Of a stretch of 64,000 nt of DNA, positions 25,634-35,083 are shown piece by piece. The notes beneath the pieces were generated by a model. That model was given only the letters and a program-made list of their open reading frames with translations, made no database searches and was not told the origin of the DNA. The stretch spans positions 744,001-808,000 of the forward strand of contig NZ_AP022671.1 of the NCBI RefSeq assembly GCF_011405515.1, given 5' to 3'. This stretch comes from Nitrospira sp. KM1. GTDB lineage: Bacteria > Nitrospirota > Nitrospiria > Nitrospirales > Nitrospiraceae. Within the stretch, counting starts at the first letter, position 1, and each line of letters opens with the position of its first letter. The position numbers were made by a program, and so were the translations under genes.

Positions 25634-27043
25634 TCAGGCGTGCGACAGGTGGTGCAGCGTACGCACCGCGTCCCGCGTCGCCAGGGGCAAGGTGAACTCG
25701 ATGATCGTGTGCGATCCTGGAGTCGAGCGTGCGGCGATCTCTCCGCCGTGAGATTCGACGATGGCCTTGCAGATCGCCAATCCAAGGCCGGTGCCGGGAA
25801 TCCGAGAGGAACCTCGCGCAGGGACGCGGTAGAATCGATCAAAGATCTTCTGGAGTTCTGTTTCAGGAATTCCCGGTCCATCGTTCGCGACGCTGACCTC
25901 GATGTAGTTGCTCGTCCGTTTGGATCGCAGTGCGATCGATGCCCCAGGAGGGGAAAATTTTATCGCATTGTCCAGCAGATTGACCAGAACCTGCTGGATC
26001 TCAACCCCGTCCACCCACAGTGGAGGGATATCGGGATCAAGATTGATTTCGAGCAGGCGTCCGTTGAAACGAGCGCTGACCAGACGGACCGCCCCTTCCG
26101 CCAGCTCCTCCAACAGGTGCCATTCTCGGTTTCGACACATCGCCCCCGCCTCGATGCGGGACATGTCTAGAAGGTTGCCGACCAACCTATCCAGATAGTC
26201 GAGTTCTTCATCGATGCGATGAATCAACTCCTGTCGCAACGGCGCCTGAAGCATGGCCGCGTCGTCGCGAAGGTTGAACAGCATGGTCTTGATCGATGTC
26301 AACGGAGTTCGCAGTTCGTGTGATACCGATGACAGCAAGGAGGACTTGACCGCATCCCGCTGGCGAAAGGCCTCCATCACGGTCGCCTGACTGCGCTCAA
26401 CCTCGGCCTCAGCCTGTTGAAACTGCCAGGTCCGTAGCGAGCCGACTCCGATCACGACCAGGACGGCAAGGAGCTCCCAACGGATCAGGGCATTAATGCG
26501 AGCCGCGGAATGCCGAGTCAGGAGCGAGACGACATCATTGGCGACAATCAGCAGGGCATCACTTTCATGAAGCATTTCGTCCCTCTGTCGAATGAAGTCG
26601 GGTCCACGGCTTGAGGCATTCAGCATGGCGCCCGCCATAACCGAGAGTCCGTCCAGAAGGCGGCGTTGCTCACGCAATCCGGCCCGAATCGCTTCCGTCG
26701 GAGCCGGTGGCAGCACCGGGCCCGTCATGCGGTCATCGCCCAATCCAACAGGACCTCCATCAAGCAATGACGTGACCCGATGCTTCAGCAATTCCAATGT
26801 CCGCTCATGCCGACCAACCGGGCCCTGACTCTCAAGCAGCAACTCTTTTGTATAGCGCTCGATGAGCATGCGCTGACGACCTGCGACGTCGATGACGAGC
26901 GCATCCGACTCCTGATAGTGAATGCTGGTCAGGGTCAAGGGAATGATCGAAACAGCGGTGATGACCAGAAGACCGAAAATGCCGGCAAACGTCCAGTTGC
27001 CTTTGCGACTCCGCCCGGAGATGGAGATCCCCGCCTCGCTCAT
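25634..27043 (-). CDS. Membrane sensor histidine kinase with PilJ-like sensor region
   Basis: The 469-residue protein starts after GGAGGTC. A first transmembrane helix (about 17-42) is followed by a periplasmic region of about 130 residues. This region contains SDALVIDVAGRQRMLIERY, the signature of the PilJ/type IV-pilus methyl-accepting N-terminal domain also found in nitrate sensors. A second transmembrane helix follows near residue 190. The DHp helix has the phospho-acceptor His in SSVSHELRTPLTS, and the ATPase has VNLLDNAIKFSPPG, NDGPGIPE and GTGLGLAICKAIV. It is paired with the regulator 17 bases downstream. The signal is unknown. Confidence 0.93.
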   Translation of the reverse strand: MSEAGISISGRSRKGNWTFAGIFGLLVITAVSIIPLTLTSIHYQESDALVIDVAGRQRMLIERYTKELLLESQGPVGRHERTLELLKHRVTSLLDGGPVGLGDDRMTGPVLPPAPTEAIRAGLREQRRLLDGLSVMAGAMLNASSRGPDFIRQRDEMLHESDALLIVANDVVSLLTRHSAARINALIRWELLAVLVVIGVGSLRTWQFQQAEAEVERSQATVMEAFRQRDAVKSSLLSSVSHELRTPLTSIKTMLFNLRDDAAMLQAPLRQELIHRIDEELDYLDRLVGNLLDMSRIEAGAMCRNREWHLLEELAEGAVRLVSARFNGRLLEINLDPDIPPLWVDGVEIQQVLVNLLDNAIKFSPPGASIALRSKRTSNYIEVSVANDGPGIPETELQKIFDRFYRVPARGSSRIPGTGLGLAICKAIVESHGGEIAARSTPGSHTIIEFTLPLATRDAVRTLHHLSHA

Positions 27044-27199
27044 AGCGACCTCCGGCCGGAAACATCATAGCAGGGTCATAGCGGGCAACTCCACAGAACT
27101 AGCCCGTTCTGTGGCCGTCATGCCCAGTGACTCAATTCCCATGGTGAAATCCCGGTGAAGGAGTATACTGACGCAGTGGGTCAGATGGACGAGGCTGGC

Positions 27200-28288
27200 A
27201 TGCATCGCATACTCGTTCTCGGCGCCGGCAAAATTGGTTCTCTCATCGCCTGCTTGCTTGCCGAACAGGCCGGCTACACTATTCACCTGGGCGACCAATC
27301 GCTGGCCGTCGCGAAGCATCTCGTCGAAGACCTCGGCCTCGAACGTGTCACCCCCTGCCTCCTGGACGCCCGCCAACCTCATCAACTTGACGCCTATCTC
27401 TCGGCCCATCCTATGGATGCGGTGATTTCAAGCCTGCCCTATTTTTGCAATCCAGCCGTGGCGGAACTTGCCCGTTCCCATCACATCCATTATTTCGACC
27501 TGACCGAAGATGTCGCAGTGACTGACAGGATCCGCCACATCAGCACCGGTGCTTCAACCGCTTTCTTCCCACAATGCGGCCTGGCACCCGGATTCATCAG
27601 CATCGTCACCCATGACCTCATGTCTCACTTCGAGCAACTGGACACGGTCAAAATGCGTGTCGGAGCGCTTCCGCTCCATCCCAGCAATGCGCTCAAATAT
27701 TCACTGACCTGGTCCACGGACGGTCTCATCAATGAGTATGGGAATCTCTGTTACGGCATCGAAGAAGGGGCGAAAGTTCCGCTTCAGCCGCTTGAAGGAT
27801 ATGAAACCATCGAACTGGACGGATTGTTGTACGAGGCGTTCAACACATCCGGAGGTCTCGGCACGCTCGCCGACACTGCAGCCGGCACCGTGCGGACGAT
27901 GAATTACAAAACGCTGCGGTATCCCGGACATTGCGAAAAAATTCATTTCCTCATGAAGGATCTTAAACTGAACGAAGACCGGGCGACGCTGAAGCGCGTC
28001 CTCGAACATGCGATCCCGCAGACGCTGCAGGATGTGGTCCTGATCTATGCCTCCGTGTCCGGAACGAGCGAGGCCGGGTTCTTTGAGGAAAATTACGTGA
28101 AGAAAATCTATTCCCAACCTATCAAGGGAAGAGTGTGGTCGGCCATTCAAGTGACGACGGCTTCCAGCGTGTGCTGCGTGGCCGACCTCGCGCTCAACAA
28201 TCCCGGACGATACAATGGATTCGTCGCGCAGGAATCCATTTCACTGCCCGATTTCCTCAGAAACGATTTTGGAGCCTATTACCGATGA
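27200..28288 (+). CDS. Saccharopine dehydrogenase / lysine dehydrogenase-like protein
   Basis: The start at 27200 follows GAGG at good spacing; earlier in-frame starts at 27155 and 27185 are possible. The 362-residue enzyme begins with the NAD(P)-binding motif HRILVLGAGKIG. It carries CGLAPGFISIVTHDL and the C-terminal YKTLRYPGHCE typical of saccharopine dehydrogenase and lysine 6-dehydrogenase. Either activity would produce aminoadipate semialdehyde (from saccharopine or lysine). This agrees with the next gene, which encodes the matching aldehyde dehydrogenase and overlaps it by ATGA. The exact substrate is unresolved. Confidence 0.85.
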   Translation: MHRILVLGAGKIGSLIACLLAEQAGYTIHLGDQSLAVAKHLVEDLGLERVTPCLLDARQPHQLDAYLSAHPMDAVISSLPYFCNPAVAELARSHHIHYFDLTEDVAVTDRIRHISTGASTAFFPQCGLAPGFISIVTHDLMSHFEQLDTVKMRVGALPLHPSNALKYSLTWSTDGLINEYGNLCYGIEEGAKVPLQPLEGYETIELDGLLYEAFNTSGGLGTLADTAAGTVRTMNYKTLRYPGHCEKIHFLMKDLKLNEDRATLKRVLEHAIPQTLQDVVLIYASVSGTSEAGFFEENYVKKIYSQPIKGRVWSAIQVTTASSVCCVADLALNNPGRYNGFVAQESISLPDFLRNDFGAYYR

Positions 28289-29823
28289 GCACATGGCACA
28301 CGGTCCTCAAAGATCTCGGTGTTCACGCGCTGAACCCGGGAGGAAGCACCGGGCATAGCTGGTGGTCGAGTTCACAAAAAGCCGGCCCGGTGTTGCAATC
28401 GATCAACCCAGCAACCGGCGATGTGATTGCCGGCATTCACCCTTGCGCAGCAGATGATTATGAACGCATTATTAAAGAATCACATGAGACATTTCTTCAA
28501 TGGCGCTCGGTGCCTGCGCCCAGACGCGGTGAACTGGTTCGATTGATCGGGCACGCTCTCCGAGAGAAGAAACATGAGCTGGGCACCCTGGTCTCGCTTG
28601 AGGTAGGGAAGATCAAGGCGGAAGGTGATGGCGAAGTTCAGGAAATGATCGATATGGCCGACTTTGCGGTCGGTCAATCCCGCATGCTGTACGGTGCGAC
28701 GATGCCGTCTGAACGGCCCTCCCACCGCATGTCCGAGCAGTGGCATCCGCTGGGACCGGTGGGAATCATCACGGCGTTCAACTTCCCGGTCGCCGTCTGG
28801 GCATGGAACGCGTTCCTGGCCGCAGTCGCGGGCGACACGGTGATCTGGAAACCTTCACCAAAAGCTCCCCTTTGCGCCATTGCCATCCAGCACATCTGCA
28901 ACCGCGTGATGGAGCAGCAGGGTTATACCGGAATTTTTTCCCTGTGCGTCACCGATCAGGATGAGCTCGCCGAACGCATGGTCAAAGATGCGCGGTTACC
29001 GCTCATCTCATTTACCGGGTCGGTGGCGGTCGGCCGCCGTGTAGCATCGGCGGTCAGCCACCGACTCGGAAGAACCCTCCTCGAACTCAGCGGCAATAAT
29101 GCCGTCATCGTCGACGAAGACGCTGACCTGGAACTGGCGCTCCGCGCGATCGTCTTCGGCTCAGTCGGGACCGCGGGCCAACGCTGCACGACGACCAGAC
29201 GTCTACTGATCCACGAGGCGCGGGCAGAAGAGCTGACCGGCAAGTTGATCAAAGCCTATAATCAGATCTCAATCGGCAATCCGTTGGACGCCACGACGCT
29301 CATGGGTCCGCTCATCGATCAGGCGGCGGTCGAGTCTTTTCGCGCGACGCTTGCCGCCGTGACACATGACGGAGGCGAAGTGCTGTGCGGCGGCCGTGTG
29401 CTCGACCGTCCAGGTTTCTTCGTCGAACCGACGATTGTACGGGCCCAGAATGACTGGCCGGTCGTGCAGCGGGAAACTTTCGCACCGATCCTCTATGTGA
29501 TGACCTTCCGCACCATCGAGGAAGCCGTCCAGATGCAGAACGACGTCCCGCAAGGCCTATCGTCGGCGCTATTCACGAATAGCCTGCGTCATGGTGAGCA
29601 GTTCATGTCGGCTGCGGGAAGCGATTGCGGCATCGCCAATGTCAACATCGGTACGTCCGGAGCCGAAATTGGGGGCGCCTTCGGCGGCGAGAAGGAAACC
29701 GGCGGAGGCCGGGAAGCGGGATCCGATTCATGGAAGGCCTACATGCGCCGTCAAACCAATACTGTGAACTGGGGACGGGAGCTTCCGTTGGCCCAAGGGA
29801 TCAAATTCGGATCATCACCTTAA
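28285..29823 (+). CDS. Aldehyde dehydrogenase, ALDH7 (aminoadipate-semialdehyde dehydrogenase) type
   Basis: The 512-residue protein has catalytic Cys301 in GTAGQRCTTTRRL, a diagnostic stretch of ALDH7/antiquitin, and Glu267 in LLELSGNN. The SFTGSVAVGRRVA segment is the NAD-binding loop. ALDH7 oxidises alpha-aminoadipate semialdehyde to alpha-aminoadipate in lysine breakdown. The start overlaps the preceding gene stop (ATGA). The frame is open upstream, but that part lies inside the previous gene. The pairing with a saccharopine/lysine dehydrogenase supports this specificity over a general aldehyde role. Confidence 0.9.
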   Translation: MSTWHTVLKDLGVHALNPGGSTGHSWWSSSQKAGPVLQSINPATGDVIAGIHPCAADDYERIIKESHETFLQWRSVPAPRRGELVRLIGHALREKKHELGTLVSLEVGKIKAEGDGEVQEMIDMADFAVGQSRMLYGATMPSERPSHRMSEQWHPLGPVGIITAFNFPVAVWAWNAFLAAVAGDTVIWKPSPKAPLCAIAIQHICNRVMEQQGYTGIFSLCVTDQDELAERMVKDARLPLISFTGSVAVGRRVASAVSHRLGRTLLELSGNNAVIVDEDADLELALRAIVFGSVGTAGQRCTTTRRLLIHEARAEELTGKLIKAYNQISIGNPLDATTLMGPLIDQAAVESFRATLAAVTHDGGEVLCGGRVLDRPGFFVEPTIVRAQNDWPVVQRETFAPILYVMTFRTIEEAVQMQNDVPQGLSSALFTNSLRHGEQFMSAAGSDCGIANVNIGTSGAEIGGAFGGEKETGGGREAGSDSWKAYMRRQTNTVNWGRELPLAQGIKFGSSP

Positions 29824-29839
29824 CCGGTCGAGGCAACGC

Positions 29840-30436
29840 ATGGATACGAATCGGGAGTTGGATGAACTGCTGGAGCGGATGGTCGCCGACTATCTATCAC
29901 GGAACAGCGCGGCCACGCAGCTGAAGAAAATGCTCGACGAAGCCGGCGTGGGCTTCTACCCTGTCATGGATCACGTCACGTTGCGGACACTCGACATCGA
30001 CCGCCGGGCACGACCGTTCATGTCGCTTGGGTACACCTATGACGAGACACTGGAATATGACGACTGGTACGCGAAGGTGTACCGGAAGACCGGGTACCCT
30101 GCTCTCTTCGTCGACCAGGCCTATCCGGGAGAGCGCGGCCGGAGCAGTATCATACCCGGCTGGGTCAACACATTCGGAGACGAGACCTTCCATCACATCG
30201 CGGCCAGGGTTGAGGATATCGAGAAAGCCATCGACCGGCTGAAGAACAAAGGCGTCGTGTTCGCCGGCAAGATTGTCGGCGGAGCGGGAGGACCGCTTCG
30301 GCAGATTTTTTCCACTCCCGAGATGGTGAACGGCCAGCCCTTCTCCGTTCTTGAACTGGCCGAGCGGCACCGCGGCTATCAGGGATTCATGCCTCCGCAG
30401 GCGGACAGCTTGATGAAATCTTCAGCCGGACGATAG
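29840..30436 (+). CDS. DUF1338 / VOC-fold protein, 2-oxoadipate dioxygenase-decarboxylase-like
   Basis: The 198-residue protein belongs to the DUF1338 group. Metal-ligand candidates are His in VMDHVTLRTLD, His in FHHIAARVED and Glu in SVLELAERHRG, giving the His-His-Glu set of vicinal-oxygen-chelate enzymes. HglS-type members convert 2-oxoadipate to 2-hydroxyglutarate with Fe(II) and O2, the last unusual step of bacterial D-lysine and plant lysine catabolism. This copy is about half as long as HglS (around 450 residues), so activity needs testing. It starts 16 bases after the ALDH7 gene and would complete the same pathway. Confidence 0.8.
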   Translation: MDTNRELDELLERMVADYLSRNSAATQLKKMLDEAGVGFYPVMDHVTLRTLDIDRRARPFMSLGYTYDETLEYDDWYAKVYRKTGYPALFVDQAYPGERGRSSIIPGWVNTFGDETFHHIAARVEDIEKAIDRLKNKGVVFAGKIVGGAGGPLRQIFSTPEMVNGQPFSVLELAERHRGYQGFMPPQADSLMKSSAGR

Positions 30437-30455
30437 GACATCGTCTTGGGAACCT

Positions 30456-32060
30456 TTATCCCATGTCCAGCAACACGTGCGCCGGATTCCTGTCTCTCGC
30501 GATCGTTTTCATCAGTTGATCCCCGAACAACACCACCACTCGCCCGCGCTGGTCCTTCACCAGCATCGAATTGGACGGGGCCTTGAAGGTCGCTGGATCG
30601 CCTTCCAGCCAGGCGCTACAGGTAAATCCCAATGAATCCAGAATGGTTTCGACGCGGTACTCGTGACGCAGCCGATACTGCAGCACATCGAACTGCAAAC
30701 GGCCGACCGCCGCGACCAGGGATTCGAGATCGTTCAGGCTGCGCATGATCTGCACGGTCCCTTCTTGGGCCATTTGCTCCATGCCCCTGTCGAACGCCTT
30801 GCGTTTGCCCACATCGGTCGGACGGATTCTCGCGAAAATTTCCGGTTGGAACTGCGGCAACGGCTTGTAATTGAACCCGCCTGTGACGGAGATCGTATCC
30901 CCAATGGCAAACAGGCCGGGATTGATAATCCCGATAATGTCGCCGGGAAACGCTTCTTCGACCGTGCTGCGTTCCTGGGCCACCAGGCTATGCGGTCGGG
31001 AAAGGCGGACCTCTTTCCCCAAGCGATGATGCCTGACCACCATGTCGCGTTCGAAACGGCCCGAGCAGACTCTCAAAAACGCCGTACTATCCCGGTGCTT
31101 CGGGTTCATGTTGGCCTGCAGTTTGAACACATAGGCGCTGAACGGAGTCTCGACGGGATCAATGGACACTTCCTCGCCGTTGTCCGCATCTGCCGGTCTG
31201 GCCCCAGGGGCGGGCGCAAGGGACACGAATGCATCCAGAAAGCTCTCAATACCGAAGTTGGTCAGCGCCGACGCAAAAAACACCGGCGTCACATCTCCTT
31301 CGAGAAAACGGTCGCGGGAAAACGGATTTCCCGCCACCTCCAGCAATTCCAGATCATGCCGGACGGCAGCGATCACCTCCGGCGTCACTCGTCCGCTGCC
31401 CTCCAGGTCGCGCAAGAACATGCGCGCGACATCAACCTTTGTGGCTCCGCCATGGGCGGTCCTGCTGAAAAGCTGCACACGGTCATCTGCGCGGTCCACG
31501 ATGCCGGCGAAATCACTGCCGGATCCGATCGGCCAGTTGACTGCGGCGGCATGGATATTCAGCGCCTCTTCCACTTCCGTCATGAGGTCCAACGGTGGAC
31601 GCCCCGGCAAATCCATCTTGTTCATCAGCGTCAGGACCGGAATGCGCCGCATGCGGCAGACGGCAAATAATTTACGAGTTTGCGCCTCGACGCCTTTGGC
31701 GGCATCGATCACCATGATCGCGCTGTCTGCAGCGGTCAGGGTCCGGTAGGTGTCTTCCGAAAAATCCTGGTGTCCGGGAGTATCCAGAAGATTGATCACG
31801 GCATCCTTGTATGGAAACTGCATCGCGGATGCGGTGATTGAAATACCTCGCTCCTGTTCCATGCCCATCCAATCGGATGCGGCGGTCTTGCCGCCTTTCC
31901 GCCCGCGAACCATGCCGGCGGTCCTGATGAGTCCTGAATACAACAACAATTTTTCCGTTAGCGTCGTTTTGCCCGCATCCGGGTGGCTGATAATCGCAAA
32001 CGTTCGGCGCTGCGCAGCAGCAGCGGCCAGTCCGTGTTGGAGTGCAGTGCCGGGGGTCAT
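30456..32060 (-). CDS. prfC: Peptide chain release factor 3
   Basis: RF3 is a translation GTPase that recycles RF1 and RF2. The 534-residue protein has G1 SHPDAGKTTL, the switch RGISITASAMQF, G3 DTPGHQDFSEDTYR and G4 NKMD, followed by EF-Tu-like and RF3 C-terminal domains (GRLQFDVLQYRLRHEY). ATG at 32060 aligns with the Escherichia coli N-terminus; another ATG at 32075 is in frame. Neither has a clear ribosome binding site. Confidence 0.95.
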   Translation of the reverse strand: MTPGTALQHGLAAAAAQRRTFAIISHPDAGKTTLTEKLLLYSGLIRTAGMVRGRKGGKTAASDWMGMEQERGISITASAMQFPYKDAVINLLDTPGHQDFSEDTYRTLTAADSAIMVIDAAKGVEAQTRKLFAVCRMRRIPVLTLMNKMDLPGRPPLDLMTEVEEALNIHAAAVNWPIGSGSDFAGIVDRADDRVQLFSRTAHGGATKVDVARMFLRDLEGSGRVTPEVIAAVRHDLELLEVAGNPFSRDRFLEGDVTPVFFASALTNFGIESFLDAFVSLAPAPGARPADADNGEEVSIDPVETPFSAYVFKLQANMNPKHRDSTAFLRVCSGRFERDMVVRHHRLGKEVRLSRPHSLVAQERSTVEEAFPGDIIGIINPGLFAIGDTISVTGGFNYKPLPQFQPEIFARIRPTDVGKRKAFDRGMEQMAQEGTVQIMRSLNDLESLVAAVGRLQFDVLQYRLRHEYRVETILDSLGFTCSAWLEGDPATFKAPSNSMLVKDQRGRVVVLFGDQLMKTIARDRNPAHVLLDMG

Positions 32061-32155
32061 AGCGGCGCGCAGCATACCACATTGTATCGTGCAACACGCA
32101 ATGCAACAGCGAGCCGTTCCGTCCAGGGATGGCCGGCGCGGCGGACGCTACGCAT

Positions 32156-32620
32156 TCAGCTTCCACCAGAAAACTCGATGCGCCTCCAGGCTTCGTACAC
32201 CACAACCGCCGCGGCATTCGATAAATTGAGGCTTCGACTTCCCTGTACCATCGGCAGCCTGAGGCGCCGGTCATCCGGAAAGGTCTTCAATATGTCCGCG
32301 GGCAGGCCTCGCGTCTCCGGGCCGAATACGAAGACATCTCCCTCGAGAAAATCAGCCTGGTCATAGCGGCGACTTCCCTTCGTCGATACCGCAAAGAGTC
32401 TGCGTCCATCGAATTGTCTCAAGCATTCCCGCCAGTTCTCGTGGAGCGTGACCGCCGCGTATTCATGGTAATCAAGGCCGGCCCGGCGTAGCTGGCGGTC
32501 ATCCATGGCAAATCCCAGCGGTTTGACCAGGTGAAGCGTGATGCCGGTATTCGCGCACAGGCGAATGATGTTGCCGGTATTGGGCGGAATTTCCGGCTCG
32601 TATAGGACGACGTCAAACAT
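32156..32620 (-). CDS. trmL: tRNA (cytidine/uridine-34-2'-O)-methyltransferase
   Basis: TrmL methylates the wobble ribose of tRNA-Leu. The 154-residue SPOUT protein shows the family sequence: MFDVVLYEPEIPPNTGNIIR, LHLVKPLGF, FVFGPETRGLP and a trefoil-knot C-terminus with MVQGSRSLNLSNAAAVVVYEA. Length is standard. It lies on the same strand as prfC, separated by about 95 bases. Confidence 0.96.
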   Translation of the reverse strand: MFDVVLYEPEIPPNTGNIIRLCANTGITLHLVKPLGFAMDDRQLRRAGLDYHEYAAVTLHENWRECLRQFDGRRLFAVSTKGSRRYDQADFLEGDVFVFGPETRGLPADILKTFPDDRRLRLPMVQGSRSLNLSNAAAVVVYEAWRRIEFSGGS

Positions 32621-32915
32621 ACCGCGGCGGTCTCGTGGGGAACGAGTCTATCATGGGTCGTCGATCCGGCGTCGATGGAATCCTTGCTGAGTTGGCCACA
32701 TACCCAAATGGCTTGACTAAGGTCGATGTCGACCGTATGAGTAAATATGACCTCTGGGGCTCGCCGGATGGCTGCGGGCTTCCGTCACGGCATCCTCCCT
32801 GACGAGTTGTGTTACGAAGGGCGTCTTTCACGCACGCATGCGATTCGTCTGGTCGGTGAAATCAAGCGTACCGCCTTTCTTCCGGCTGCTTTCCCCTCAC
32901 ATTCGCGGTCGATGC

Positions 32916-34190
32916 ATGGTCCGAATCATCCTCTGCGTCATGACGCTGAGCGCGACCATCCCATCGTCCGGGTTTGCAGAGGATGAAAAGACCCCGCTCG
33001 CAGGCGAAGAGTTTCATACCGAAGTCATGGGCGAGCCTGTCAAGGTGGAAGCGCGGGACAGGAAAATCGTCACGGCCGCCAGTTTCGGCGTGGAATACCT
33101 GCCGAATGGCCCGAGTTTCTATCAGGTCCTGCCGTTCGGCGCCCTGTACGTCTGGCGCAATTCCGACGACGAGAAACGCCGGTTCAGGGGAACGTTTTCC
33201 GGCCCCGTCAACGACCTCACGTACAACGTGGGAAGCCATTCCTCAAGCGGCTGGGAACTCCGTATGACGTTGAACACCATGATCATTCCGATCGGTCGCG
33301 CTGAATACGTTGAAGGGCAGATCATCCGCGACGTCGAACTCGAGTGGAGCTACGTGTTCGGGGGTCTCGGCATCGCGTACCGCAAACAGCTTTCACCCGG
33401 CAATCAGGATAATGCCTTGGAAATCTCCCTCACCTACGAACCGGGTTTTCGGTGGTTCAGCGGTACGAGCCGGACCGCCTCCAACTTTGTCGTACCGAAC
33501 GACACCTACGAAGGCCACGTGCATGCCCGCCTGCGCAAGGACGCATTGGAGCGCAACCTCATGGAATTGCCGCACCGCGGCTATGCCTTCGGGGGCGACT
33601 TCATCTACGGACATCGCATGAAATGGGACAATTGGGGCGGCGGCCAATTCGGCACCTTCAACGGCCAACAGCAGCGGGAGTTTGTGATGGGCAGCGTGTT
33701 CGGCCTGGCCGCAACCGGGGTACCCTTCGTCAACAGCGAGAAGCACCGTTTGGTCACATCGCTGTATGGCGGGATCGGCAGACATCTCGACCGGTTCTCG
33801 ACGTTTCGCCTTCCCGGACGACCAACGGGCTATGAATGGGAAGCCCTGGCACTGCCGATGCTTCCGAGCGTCGCCTTCAATGAATTATTCCCGACTCGAT
33901 ATGGAATCGGGCATCTCGAATACCGATACGAACCCATATTTTTCCTCTATCCCTACGTGCGCGGGTCGTGGGGCTTTGTCGAGCAGCCTCGCTTCAACCC
34001 GGACAGAAGCATCCGGATGAAAATGGACTCCATGCCGGCGCTGGGCGGAGGTGTCGTCAGCGGAGCCCCCTGGCGCTCACAAGTGGAGATCAATTACAGC
34101 TACAACTTCGGCATCTACAGCGACCACAGCGGAGGCGCGCCGATGGCCGGACGTCATGGATTCTTCGTTTTTTGGTCCAAGCAGCTATAG
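32916..34190 (+). CDS. Predicted outer-membrane beta-barrel protein
   Basis: From the ATG at 32916 the product is 424 residues, starting with a signal peptide (MVRIILCVMTLSATIPSSGFA). The mature part has alternating hydrophobic and polar strands with many aromatic residues (ELEWSYVFGGLGIAYRKQL, IGHLEYRYEPIFFLYPYVRGSW) and ends with FFVFWSKQL, consistent with a barrel. No family was recognised. An ORF start at 32838 is in frame but would put charged residues before the signal peptide. It could be a porin or a lipid-modifying barrel; function unknown. Confidence 0.7.
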   Translation: MVRIILCVMTLSATIPSSGFAEDEKTPLAGEEFHTEVMGEPVKVEARDRKIVTAASFGVEYLPNGPSFYQVLPFGALYVWRNSDDEKRRFRGTFSGPVNDLTYNVGSHSSSGWELRMTLNTMIIPIGRAEYVEGQIIRDVELEWSYVFGGLGIAYRKQLSPGNQDNALEISLTYEPGFRWFSGTSRTASNFVVPNDTYEGHVHARLRKDALERNLMELPHRGYAFGGDFIYGHRMKWDNWGGGQFGTFNGQQQREFVMGSVFGLAATGVPFVNSEKHRLVTSLYGGIGRHLDRFSTFRLPGRPTGYEWEALALPMLPSVAFNELFPTRYGIGHLEYRYEPIFFLYPYVRGSWGFVEQPRFNPDRSIRMKMDSMPALGGGVVSGAPWRSQVEINYSYNFGIYSDHSGGAPMAGRHGFFVFWSKQL

Positions 34191-34233
34191 AGAACAGCCG
34201 AGCGAGCCCGCTGCGCCCATCCGCCGACTCGCG

Positions 34234-34728
34234 TCAGCCGGCAGGTGCATTCGCACGGGCCTCGGTCATGCTGACCGTGCGCCTCACGTGGTGAACCAGA
34301 TAGACGACGACGGCGATATTGACGAGCAGCAGAACAATGCGAAACGTGGTCGCCCGTTCCATGATCTCATAGAGTTCAAACGGAATCAGCAAGCCGGTTG
34401 ACACGACCGTCATGTAGGCAGCCCACCACGCTTCCAGCCAGAGCCCCGTGCCCTCGATCAACAGCACCGTCGCATAAATGAAACTCACGACTCCCGCCAT
34501 CAGCACCGTATGAGGCTGCAACGCGTCGACCCGCAGCACCAGCGCGTGAAGGATTCGCGAGTCTCCGTTGAGGTGCAGAACCTCCATGAGGCTGGCAAAT
34601 TGCGCCGCGATATCTGCATGCACCATCCGAAGCAGACCAAATGCAAGGATCAACAGAGCAACCCCTTTTATCAATCGAAATATGGCGATGATCGCCAAAC
34701 CGGCGTTATGCGAACGGGAGGAGTTCAT
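34234..34728 (-). CDS. DUF2127-like integral membrane protein
   Basis: The 164-residue protein has four hydrophobic segments (about 9-33, 75-95, 98-118 and 130-150). Conserved features include AIFRLIKGVALLILAFG at the start and WAAYMTVVSTGLLIPFELYEI, typical of the DUF2127 family. The biochemical role of this family is unknown. It is convergent with the barrel gene, and a separate unit from the Cys-rich gene upstream. Confidence 0.8.
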   Translation of the reverse strand: MNSSRSHNAGLAIIAIFRLIKGVALLILAFGLLRMVHADIAAQFASLMEVLHLNGDSRILHALVLRVDALQPHTVLMAGVVSFIYATVLLIEGTGLWLEAWWAAYMTVVSTGLLIPFELYEIMERATTFRIVLLLVNIAVVVYLVHHVRRTVSMTEARANAPAG

Positions 34729-34789
34729 CGATTGAGAATGGACAGCACGGGCATCAAGGTTTGTCAGGCTGAACAGGTTGGTTCAAGAC

Positions 34790-35083
34790 CTACTGAGGCT
34801 GATCCTTCTTGGCGTTGCTCCTTTCCTTCTCGATGGCGTCGCGTTCGGCTTTGCATTCGCCTGCTTCGCAACGTTGGGTTTCTTCGTCCTGATTTATTGC
34901 GCACGTATTTTTATCTTCCTGGCTAATGGCGTTATCCATGCATTTCATGAAGGCTTCCTGGGCCGCACGGTAACATTCTCCGCAGGGTGTGTCGGCTGAA
35001 GTCACGGTCGCGCTTACGGTGGAGACGATGCCCCCGGCAAGAACCCACATTCCTAGGTGGCGGAGCAGCCGCGCGCGCGTCAT
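34790..35083 (-). CDS. Small exported cysteine-rich protein with twin Cx10C pattern
   Basis: The 97-residue protein has a signal peptide (residues 1-30, ending VTSADT). The mature part carries six cysteines: CGEC then ten residues to the next Cys, and [12 protein letters not shown] then Cys. Two C-x10-C units in helical, charged sequence suggest a disulphide-stapled helical hairpin. No family was recognised. Its ATG overlaps the methyltransferase stop (ATGA), so the two are coupled. The C-terminus is lysine- and glutamate-rich. Confidence 0.7.
   Translation of the reverse strand: MTRARLLRHLGMWVLAGGIVSTVSATVTSADTPCGECYRAAQEAFMKCMDNAISQEDKNTCAINQDEETQRCEAGECKAERDAIEKERSNAKKDQPQ

Noticed and set aside
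24915-27043. KdpDE potassium regulation system
   Set aside because: The regulator resembles KdpE, but the kinase lacks the KdpD Usp and four-helix region, and no kdpFABC is present.
28135-28284. N-terminal extension of the ALDH7 gene
   Set aside because: It lies inside the saccharopine/lysine dehydrogenase gene, and ATG at 28285 gives a standard ALDH N-terminus with ATGA overlap.
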